From NCBI GenBank assembly GCA_017544705.1, contig JAFYDQ010000150.1:1-39929 (forward strand): a stretch of 39,929 nucleotides of DNA. The letters run 5' to 3'. Source of the DNA: Lachnospiraceae bacterium (GTDB lineage Bacteria > Bacillota > Clostridia > Lachnospirales > Lachnospiraceae). Shown one piece after another: positions 34,543 through 39,929 of the stretch. The position numbers and the translations under genes were made by a program. The notes under the pieces were generated by a model. It was not told where the DNA came from, made no database searches, and saw only the letters and a program-made list of their open reading frames with translations. Position 1 is the stretch's first letter; each line of letters begins with the position of its first letter.

Positions 34543-35421
34543 TTACAGGTCAAATAAACTCATCTGCGGATATGGATCCGGCAGTTCCCGCATAAATTTA
34601 AAACACGCATCCGGCGTTGACAGGATCCCGTTCTCCCTGCAGATCCTTTGGAATACTTCCATCAATTCTTTTGCATTCGGGCTTTGCAACTCATACGCAT
34701 TCCCGTACCGTTTGATGTAGCGCTCCTTCATTCCCGGAAAATGTTGATCAAGCGCTGCATAATAGTATTCCCGGTCACCTTCCCGAAGGGTCAGTCCCAT
34801 GCCGAAATCAATAATACCCTTTACCCCAACTTTAACACATTCGTTAAGGATTGCCATAACGTTTTCTGCTGTATCGTTGATGAACGGCAGGATCGGCGTA
34901 AGCCACACAACCGTTGGAATTCCTCTCTTCTGCATCTCCTTGAGCACTTCGATACGGCGCTTCGTATTGCAGACATTTGGCTCCAGGATCTTGCACAGGT
35001 CATCATCATAGGTTGTAAGCGTCATTTGCACCACACATTTAGCAGAACGGTTTATTTCATCCAATAAGTCGATATCCCGCAAGATCAGGTCAGATTTTGT
35101 CTGAATGGCAACACCGAATCCGTTCTCCAAAATGATTTTCAGGCACTTTCTTGTGAGCTGTAATTCTTCTTCGCAGTGCATATACGGATCCGACATCGCG
35201 CCCGTTCCGATCATGCTTATTTTTCTTTTCGATTTCAGTGCTTTTTCCAAAAGTTCCGGTGCGTTCTGCTTCACTTCAATATCTTCAAAGGGATGTGTGA
35301 ACTGATAACACTTGCTCCTGCTGTCACAGTAAATACAGCCATGACTGCATCCCCGGTAAATATTCATTCCATAATATCCACCGCTGCCGGTCAGGATTCC
35401 TTTTGCATCCACAAAATGCAT
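34543..35421 (-). CDS. Radical SAM protein of the spore-photoproduct-lyase-like type
   Basis: The 292-residue protein has the cluster motif CSHGCIYC (Cys25, Cys29, Cys32; spacing CxxxCxxC) in NIYRGCSHGCIYCDSR. It also has IGTGAMSDPYMHCEEE and the barrel motif TKSDLILRDIDLL, features of SPL-family radical SAM proteins. It binds a 4Fe-4S cluster and cleaves S-adenosylmethionine. The reaction of these vegetative homologues is unknown and a true spore photoproduct lyase is longer. The start has a GGAGA site. The ATG is 37 nt after the tfoX-like gene. Confidence 0.88.
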   Translation of the reverse strand: MHFVDAKGILTGSGGYYGMNIYRGCSHGCIYCDSRSKCYQFTHPFEDIEVKQNAPELLEKALKSKRKISMIGTGAMSDPYMHCEEELQLTRKCLKIILENGFGVAIQTKSDLILRDIDLLDEINRSAKCVVQMTLTTYDDDLCKILEPNVCNTKRRIEVLKEMQKRGIPTVVWLTPILPFINDTAENVMAILNECVKVGVKGIIDFGMGLTLREGDREYYYAALDQHFPGMKERYIKRYGNAYELQSPNAKELMEVFQRICRENGILSTPDACFKFMRELPDPYPQMSLFDL

Positions 35422-35458
35422 CTTACCATCTCCATATCATCCATTTCCCTGTTCTCGG

Positions 35459-35767
35459 CTAACGTTTCTTATTAGGCAGTTCTGCCCACATGCTTTCAAC
35501 CAGATCCCGCAGGAATTCTTTATTCTCAACATCATCCACAAGGATCATTTCTTTCGCACCTTCATATGGCTGTTCCCTGGCCGCATCCGGCATCATGGAC
35601 GAAGCCGTCTTCGTGGGCTTTACCAGAAAACGGTCATCATAAATGCCGCCGAATACCTTGCCGCGATAATACAGAACATACTCCCCCATCATCGCACGAT
35701 AGGAAATCTCGTTAAGCTCTGAGAGCTGATCCAATATAAAATCCAAATAGTCTTTCCTTGATGCCAT
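35459..35767 (-). CDS. TfoX N-terminal domain protein
   Basis: The 102-residue protein consists of one TfoX_N-like domain: an initial helix (DYLDFILDQLS), then the strand motif YRAMMGEYVLYYRGKVFGGIYDDRFLVKPT. It lacks the C-terminal domain of Haemophilus TfoX/Sxy, so a role in competence should not be assumed. Single-domain forms are widespread in Firmicutes with unknown function. A GGGAGG site precedes the ATG at 35767. Confidence 0.88.
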   Translation of the reverse strand: MASRKDYLDFILDQLSELNEISYRAMMGEYVLYYRGKVFGGIYDDRFLVKPTKTASSMMPDAAREQPYEGAKEMILVDDVENKEFLRDLVESMWAELPNKKR

Positions 35768-35777
35768 GGTGACCTCC

Positions 35778-36524
35778 CTATCCGTTGACCAGTTTCAGGA
35801 ACTTCTTATCATTCATTTGCTCATTTGTAACATACTTTCCATCATGGAACAAGGCGTAATTCGTGACCGGTGTCGGCGCATTCTGTGCACTTTCCCTGCT
35901 CTCAAGATGAACCGCCCGGAAAGGAATATGATTCTCTTTGGCGGTCTGTTCTACGATGGGCACATACTTTGCATTGAATGGACACTGGCTCGTGTAGTAC
36001 AAAACATAGCCCGGCTCATCAATGCGCGGATGCTTGGCACATTCCTTAAATTTCGGAACCTCTGCTTTTTGATCAAACGGCAGATACATCAGCTGTATAC
36101 CGTTATCCGCTTCATCGCCCACAAGAAAGCCCTTGTACTTTAGGAACTTCGGATCCGCCAAAAACGGCATCTTCTTCGCCGCGCACAAAATGCACAGTCC
36201 CTTCTTTCCCTTTTCCTTACTGTCCGCAATGCAGGCATTCAGCAGATCCGAAGAGTACCCATGCCCTTTAAATGAACCGGACACCCACAGGCAGTCGATG
36301 TACATATACCCGTCTGCCTTGATCGGCACCCAGGCATTTTCTGCCGGAATATATTCGATAAAGCACTTGCCACGCTCTGTGCTCTTTAAGAAAACAAGCC
36401 CTTCATCAAACCGGTCAAAAAGCCAGGTTTTCTTGGAAGACACCTGCACATCCTTATTGTTGGAGATTGCACAACAAATGTGTTCCTTCTCCAGATTTTC
36501 CTTTGTAACCCTGATGTATTCCAT
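35778..36524 (-). CDS. GNAT acetyltransferase with C-terminal YoaP domain
   Basis: The 248-residue protein starts with the YoaP-type opening ITKE/VTKENLEKEHICCAIS, followed by a GNAT domain (about 40–150) with the cofactor region CLWVSGSFKGHGYSSDLL. The C-terminal part (about 170–247) has YYTSQCPFNAKYVP with a thioredoxin-like pattern and ends in the YoaP domain (YALFHDGKYVTNEQMNDKKF). The role is unknown. The ribosome binding site GGGAGGTAA is made from the last codons and stop of the VOC gene upstream (2-nt gap), so the two are linked in translation. Confidence 0.85.
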   Translation of the reverse strand: MEYIRVTKENLEKEHICCAISNNKDVQVSSKKTWLFDRFDEGLVFLKSTERGKCFIEYIPAENAWVPIKADGYMYIDCLWVSGSFKGHGYSSDLLNACIADSKEKGKKGLCILCAAKKMPFLADPKFLKYKGFLVGDEADNGIQLMYLPFDQKAEVPKFKECAKHPRIDEPGYVLYYTSQCPFNAKYVPIVEQTAKENHIPFRAVHLESRESAQNAPTPVTNYALFHDGKYVTNEQMNDKKFLKLVNG

Positions 36525-36526
36525 AC

Positions 36527-36943
36527 TTACCTCCCTGCGTCCTTCTCTTCAAAAGGTTTGTTCCAGGAACCGATCTCGATCAGATTTCCTTCCGGATCGG
36601 CAATATAACACGTCCTCTGTCCCCATGGTTCCAACTCCGGCGTAAGAACCGGTGTTGCTCCGTTCTCAACTGCGTTCCTGAAAGCGGTATCAACTTCATC
36701 AAAGGTATCGACATAAAGGGCCAGCTCAAAGTGGCCGTTTAAGCCCTTCACATACTCATACCGGCGGCTTGTCATCTTTTCAAAATCTTTCCTGCCGTAC
36801 AGCAAAAACAGCGTCCCGTCCTTCACCAGATATACATTGGAAGCATCCTCTGCTTCCTTGATCTCAAATCCCAGCACATCCCTGTAAAAGCGGATCATTT
36901 TTGCCATATCCTCAACCAATAATCCAAAACCGTCTAACCTCAT
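36527..36943 (-). CDS. VOC family (glyoxalase/bleomycin-resistance-like) protein
   Basis: The 138-residue protein shows the paired beta-alpha-beta-beta-beta halves of the VOC fold: LLVEDMAKMIRFYRDVLGFE (9–28) and the second half with FDEVDTAFRNAVENGA, ending in YIADPEGNLIEIGSW where the Glu is a likely metal ligand. Such proteins bind or convert small toxic compounds. The ATG overlaps the stop of the WYL regulator by 4 nt (ATGA at 36940–36943) and has an AAGGAGGA site, so it is the first gene under that regulator. Confidence 0.9.
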   Translation of the reverse strand: MRLDGFGLLVEDMAKMIRFYRDVLGFEIKEAEDASNVYLVKDGTLFLLYGRKDFEKMTSRRYEYVKGLNGHFELALYVDTFDEVDTAFRNAVENGATPVLTPELEPWGQRTCYIADPEGNLIEIGSWNKPFEEKDAGR

Positions 36944-37860
36944 AATAGCGTATCCTCCTTGTACATTGTTGTCATTTTCTGCGCCATAACAACAATTCTT
37001 TCTCTGGCCTCTTTCGGTTCCAGCACTTCCGCCTTATCCGCAAAAGTCAAAAGCCAGGTGATCAGATTCTCCATATCCGTATAATCCGCTGTAAATAGAA
37101 GCCTGCCATCATCCATCTCCGTAAAGCACGAAGGCCCAAACTCTTCTACCAGCCGCCACTTCTGATCCGGTTCAAATAATGCCTTCACTTTGATCTCACC
37201 GGGAAAGATCTGTTCATTTGAAAGATCCGGTACCGGCACTTCCCGGTTTCCGTTAAAGGGTTTAACATGAGCGATCCGGTCCATCCGGTTCAGCTTAAAC
37301 AGTCTGAAATCATTTCTTAAGAGGCAGAAGCCGTATACATACCAGCTTGCCCATTTGAAGATCAGATAATACGGTTCGATCTCCCTTTCCGTCTCTCCGC
37401 CCGGCGAATAATACCGGAACCGGATAGTCTTCTTAAGCCCGATCGCATCCTGTATCGTTTCGATCTTCGGTGCCAGCGAGCCACGGTTCCATGATGACAG
37501 ATCGATCAGAATGGAGTCCCTGCCGTTTACAAGCGCTGAGGATCCTGCCTGGATCTTTTCCATGAGTTGTCCGTAGTAACTGCTTCCGCTCACGCTGTCA
37601 AGGCTCCTTAGCCCGGCAAGGATCATCTGCATATCTTTTGATGTCAGGATCGTCCTGTCCATCCGATAGCCGTTCATGATACTGATCCCGCCGCCGGTTC
37701 CCTGCGCTGTCTGTATGGGGATTCCTGCCTTACACAGATCCTCGATATCCCGATTGATCGTCCTTCTCGATACCTCAAACCGCTCTGCAAGCTCCGGTGC
37801 TGTTGTTTTCTCTTCCTGCAGCAGTACGGAAAGGATACCGATCAGCCTGTCTATCTTCAT
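36940..37860 (-). CDS. HTH and WYL-domain transcriptional regulator (YafY-like)
   Basis: From the ATG at 37860 the protein has 306 residues. It has an N-terminal winged helix-turn-helix (about 1–55, with TAPELAERFEVSRRTINRDI), the linker GTGGGISIMNGYRMD, a WYL domain (about 120–205, with YYLIFKWASWYVYGFCLL) and a C-terminal WCX extension. WYL regulators sense nucleic acid or small ligands and often control stress or defence genes. The start is not certain: the frame extends to 37893, and the AGAGGGGG site is about 13 nt from 37860. The gene heads the small-gene array and has a promoter overlapped by an inverted repeat, which points to autoregulation. Confidence 0.9.
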   Translation of the reverse strand: MKIDRLIGILSVLLQEEKTTAPELAERFEVSRRTINRDIEDLCKAGIPIQTAQGTGGGISIMNGYRMDRTILTSKDMQMILAGLRSLDSVSGSSYYGQLMEKIQAGSSALVNGRDSILIDLSSWNRGSLAPKIETIQDAIGLKKTIRFRYYSPGGETEREIEPYYLIFKWASWYVYGFCLLRNDFRLFKLNRMDRIAHVKPFNGNREVPVPDLSNEQIFPGEIKVKALFEPDQKWRLVEEFGPSCFTEMDDGRLLFTADYTDMENLITWLLTFADKAEVLEPKEARERIVVMAQKMTTMYKEDTLL

Positions 37861-37902
37861 ACCCGGGTAGTTCCCCCTCTCATGCTTTATCATACCCGAT
37901 AT

Positions 37903-37926
37903 AACATGACATCAGTATGTCATGTT
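37903..37926. promoter_or_regulatory. Operator-like perfect inverted repeat
   Basis: AACATGACAT (37903–37912) and ATGTCATGTT (37917–37926) form a perfect 10-bp inverted repeat with a 4-nt centre, directly downstream of the –10 box, over the likely transcription start. The core ATGACAT recurs a third time at 37937–37943 in the promoter spacer. A regulator bound here would block transcription. The WYL protein encoded just downstream is the obvious candidate. Confidence 0.75.
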
Positions 37927-37927
37927 T

Positions 37928-37955
37928 ATTATAGCAATGACATATTTTTTTACAA
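37928..37955 (-). promoter_or_regulatory. Promoter of the WYL regulator and small-gene array
   Basis: On the minus strand TTGTAA (37950–37955), a 16-nt spacer and TATAAT (37928–37933) preceded by TGC (extended –10) form a good promoter, about 70 nt ahead of the regulator start. One ATGACAT heptamer (37937–37943) lies in the spacer, and the inverted repeat lies just downstream of the –10. Confidence 0.75.
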
Positions 37956-37981
37956 GCAATCCGCAGGCGGGATGTAAACAG

Positions 37982-38019
37982 AAAAGACCGCTGACAGGAT
38001 GTAATCTCCATCAGCGGTC
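37982..38019 (-). terminator. Rho-independent-like terminator after the GNAT at 38038
   Basis: A perfect 9-bp stem (38011–38019 with 37986–37994), with a 16-nt loop that may pair further, is followed on the minus strand by a short U-run (37985–37982). It lies 18 nt after the GNAT stop codon and closes the PAP2–XRE–GNAT operon ahead of the WYL promoter. Confidence 0.75.
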
Positions 38020-38037
38020 ATAAACGCCACGAAATAT

Positions 38038-38667
38038 TTATCCGAAGATCTGTCCCGGCAGCTTCAGCTTTTCTTTTGGCGGAAACGCCTTGTCAAACGC
38101 TTCCACGTCTTCATCCTTCACATAGTAGCCCTGCGGCGTCTGATACACGCCGGTCACATCATTCAGGTATCCCGGGATCAGCTCCTTGCAGAGAAAGAAA
38201 GAGGAATCGGCATCCTCGGGCAGGTCATGATACCGGATCCCGAACTTACTTGCAAAGTCAAAGCCGCTCTTTCCGTAAAAATCAATATTGCCCTCAAACA
38301 GAACGGCCCCAAAGCCCATCTCTGCAGCTTTTTCCAAAGAGTAATCCAGTATCGCCTTCCCGTAACCCTTACGCTTCAGTTCCGGTATGATCCCGATCGG
38401 TCCCATCGTGAGTACCGGGATCGTTCTTCCATCATCCGCCTCGATGATCGTCTTCATGAACATGTTCTGTCCGATCAGTTTTCCGTCCTTGTCCATTACA
38501 AAATCCAGTTCCTTCACAAATGCCGGATCATCCCTCAGTACATGGATCACGTAATGCTCACTGCAGCCCGGACGGTAAACATTCCAGAATGATTCTCTTA
38601 CAAGATTCTCAACAATCCTGTAATCCTCTTCTTTTTCCAATCTAATCGTATAATCGTTTGTATTCAT
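38038..38667 (-). CDS. GNAT family N-acetyltransferase (YhbS-like)
   Basis: The 209-residue protein has the GNAT core TMGPIGIIPELKRKGYGKAIL (about 87–107; R/K-x-x-G-x-G as KRKGYGK), followed by FYGKSGFDFASKFG and a C-terminal extension (about 150–209) usual in this larger subgroup. The ATG at 38667 is preferred because AAAGGA lies 6 nt upstream; the in-frame TTG at 38697 has no such site. It is the last gene of a three-gene operon, 26 nt after the XRE gene. Substrate unknown. Confidence 0.88.
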   Translation of the reverse strand: MNTNDYTIRLEKEEDYRIVENLVRESFWNVYRPGCSEHYVIHVLRDDPAFVKELDFVMDKDGKLIGQNMFMKTIIEADDGRTIPVLTMGPIGIIPELKRKGYGKAILDYSLEKAAEMGFGAVLFEGNIDFYGKSGFDFASKFGIRYHDLPEDADSSFFLCKELIPGYLNDVTGVYQTPQGYYVKDEDVEAFDKAFPPKEKLKLPGQIFG

Positions 38668-38693
38668 TTCATTTCCTTTCTTAAAATAATCCC

Positions 38694-39305
38694 TCAAAAT
38701 ATACCCTTTCTCCTAACCAAAAGCAAGCCCTTCAAAACCAAAAGGGTCAGACAGATCATTCCCGCATACGGCTGTCTCGTCAGAATGAACACTGCCGCAC
38801 CTGCTATGGAAAGCACCATACCCGTAACAATACGATGCCGATTCCAAAGCGGCTGATCAAACCGGCTGATGACAACACCGCAGATCCCGTTCAACACCGT
38901 TACACCGATCAAGGCAAAAAACAAATCTTTGATCCATGCACTTAAGCCCGTGATCGCATATATTGATACCGAAGCGGGATGATCTGCTCCGTTTCCAAAC
39001 ACCGGCAGGAACAGTAACAATCCCAAAAAGATATCCAGCATGTTGCAGATCAGTGATATATACTTATCCACGCATTCTTTCTTCTCATCTTCTGCTGCAG
39101 AAATGATCTCTTCCGTGCAGATCAGCTCATCGATCGATACGGAGAAAAATCTCGATATTTCCTTCAGCGAATCAAGATTCGGATAGCCGCGTCCCGATTC
39201 CCATTTTGATATTGCTGTTCTTGAGACAAATAGCGCTTCTGCCAGTTCTTCCTGTGTCAGAGATCTCGCTTTTCGCAGTTCCTGCAGTTTTTCATTAAAC
39301 TCCAT
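38694..39305 (-). CDS. XRE-family regulator with C-terminal membrane domain
   Basis: The 203-residue protein begins with a classic Cro/CI helix-turn-helix (about 6–62: LQELRKARSLTQEELAEAL, VSRTAISKWESGRGYPNLDS). It continues with four hydrophobic spans (about 85–100, 115–145, 157–173 and 178–195). Membrane-tethered XRE proteins of this type are frequent in clostridia and may sense envelope state. The start overlaps the end of the PAP2 gene by 11 nt and has an AGGAG site. Target genes are not shown by the sequence; the GNAT downstream is a candidate. Confidence 0.9.
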   Translation of the reverse strand: MEFNEKLQELRKARSLTQEELAEALFVSRTAISKWESGRGYPNLDSLKEISRFFSVSIDELICTEEIISAAEDEKKECVDKYISLICNMLDIFLGLLLFLPVFGNGADHPASVSIYAITGLSAWIKDLFFALIGVTVLNGICGVVISRFDQPLWNRHRIVTGMVLSIAGAAVFILTRQPYAGMICLTLLVLKGLLLVRRKGIF

Positions 39306-39929
39306 CTTTACTCCTATCGGCTTTCTTTGCCTTATCCGTACACATCACAGCTGACCGGTACAACATATAAAGTCCCACACTTAACAATATGGAACCAATG
39401 ATATCCGTCGCCCAGTGTACCCCTGAGATCAGTCTCCCGATCACCATAAATGCTGAAAAGATGATCACGAACATCGCAACCGTCTTTCTGATGTTCGCAT
39501 TGGAAACTCTCCTGTTTGTCTGGAACAGCAATGTTGGCATCACGCTCAGAACCAGTAGTGTCGTAGATGACGGATAAGATGCTTCCAGTCTTCCCTCTAT
39601 CAGAACAGGCCTGTAATTGACCGGGATCATCTCAAAGATCAAATAGCAGGCTATGACAAGCACATAGTATACTCCCAATAACAAAATATCCGGATCAACC
39701 CGGAACAGACTGCGTCTCTTGATCAGCTGCACCAGCCCCGACACACCGAAGCACAGACAGATCAATATGGGAACAAGTCCCAGCCAGTCCGTGATTGTAT
39801 AGATCGTCATGTGCACACCGGTCAACTGATGGAACCATACATTAAAAGCAGCAAACCCGATCTTCGTTCCATTCTGCCCCGCAGACTGCACATCGACGTG
39901 CCGGATCAAAACAGTCCACAGAGCAAATA
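39295..39929 (-). CDS. PAP2-like phosphatase family membrane protein (5' end outside window)
   Basis: The frame stays open to the window end, and the residues upstream of the first possible TTG start (FALWTVLIRHVDVQS) fit the first membrane span, so the gene is cut at its 5' end. About 210 residues are visible with six or so spans. Motif 3 is present as GRLISGVHWATD, with the nucleophile-type His and its Asp. Motif 1 is weakened (YRPV, with Glu in place of the usual Lys seven residues earlier), and motif 2 reads YPSSTT, without the His of PSGH. It may bind or hydrolyse a lipid phosphate in an altered way, or be inactive. It overlaps the XRE gene by 11 nt. Confidence 0.88.
   Translation of the reverse strand, partial: FALWTVLIRHVDVQSAGQNGTKIGFAAFNVWFHQLTGVHMTIYTITDWLGLVPILICLCFGVSGLVQLIKRRSLFRVDPDILLLGVYYVLVIACYLIFEMIPVNYRPVLIEGRLEASYPSSTTLLVLSVMPTLLFQTNRRVSNANIRKTVAMFVIIFSAFMVIGRLISGVHWATDIIGSILLSVGLYMLYRSAVMCTDKAKKADRSKDGV

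Noticed and set aside
35459..35767. TfoX-like gene plus comFC as evidence of natural competence
   Set aside because: The TfoX protein has only the N-terminal domain, and comFC is kept in many non-competent species. No DNA-uptake genes are present in the window.
1..39929. Mobile elements, prophage, CRISPR, tRNA or rRNA genes
   Set aside because: No transposase, integrase, repeat-spacer pattern or RNA gene signature was seen on reading. The accessory array at 29952–37955 lacks flanking repeats or a recombinase.

Overview
The window looks like chromosomal DNA of a motile, Gram-positive, anaerobic member of the Clostridia, most likely a Lachnospiraceae-type bacterium. This is inferred from family-level resemblance, not from a search. 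The clues are a Bacillus-like mbl–flhO–flhP order (actin homologue followed by two flagellar rod genes), comFC next to a YvyF-type flagellar protein, cdaA–cdaR, RecD2 without RecBC, HPr with both His15 and Ser46, strong GGAGG-type ribosome binding sites and roughly 50% GC. No rRNA, tRNA, CRISPR array, transposase or phage gene was seen.

Layout. (1) 1–5260 is the edge of a surface-polysaccharide region: the 3' part of gmd and all of fcl (GDP-mannose to a GDP-6-deoxyhexose such as GDP-L-fucose), then on the minus strand rmlD, a TetR regulator and a YuiD/DUF212 membrane protein, then on the plus strand a GT-C-like membrane protein. A bidirectional terminator separates this from (2) leuA and ptsH (HPr). 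The stretch between these two genes holds a terminator only 25 nt ahead of leuA. (3) 7379–17528 reads as one long minus-strand operon from a good promoter: mbl, flgF, flgG, rod-binding protein, recD2, comFC, yvyF-like, two unrecognised membrane proteins, cdaA and cdaR. It ties cell shape, flagellar rod, DNA processing and c-di-AMP synthesis to one transcript.

(4) 17549–29922 is a second tightly packed minus-strand operon in which uvrB and uvrA enclose a glycosyltransferase, an MBOAT acyltransferase and its AlgX/DHHW-like partner, followed by a DUF3160 protein and a CapA-type enzyme fused to an FG-GAP-like segment. Several genes overlap, which implies translational coupling of excision repair with envelope glycan modification. 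(5) 29952–37955 is an array of small accessory genes, all on the minus strand with gaps of 1–51 nt and no visible terminator. It holds five GNAT-type acetyltransferases (one with a YoaP domain), VOC, TfoX, radical SAM, SAP, MBL, HEAT and PNPOx proteins, and a decayed DUF998 gene. It starts with a WYL-domain regulator whose promoter carries a clear inverted repeat. (6) 37982–39929 is a short operon of a PAP2-like protein (cut by the window end), a membrane-bound XRE regulator and a GNAT, closed by a hairpin.

The best candidates for something undescribed are the WYL-controlled array, the glycan genes sandwiched between uvrB and uvrA, the DUF3160–CapA pair, and the two unknown membrane proteins between the flagellar gene yvyF and cdaA.
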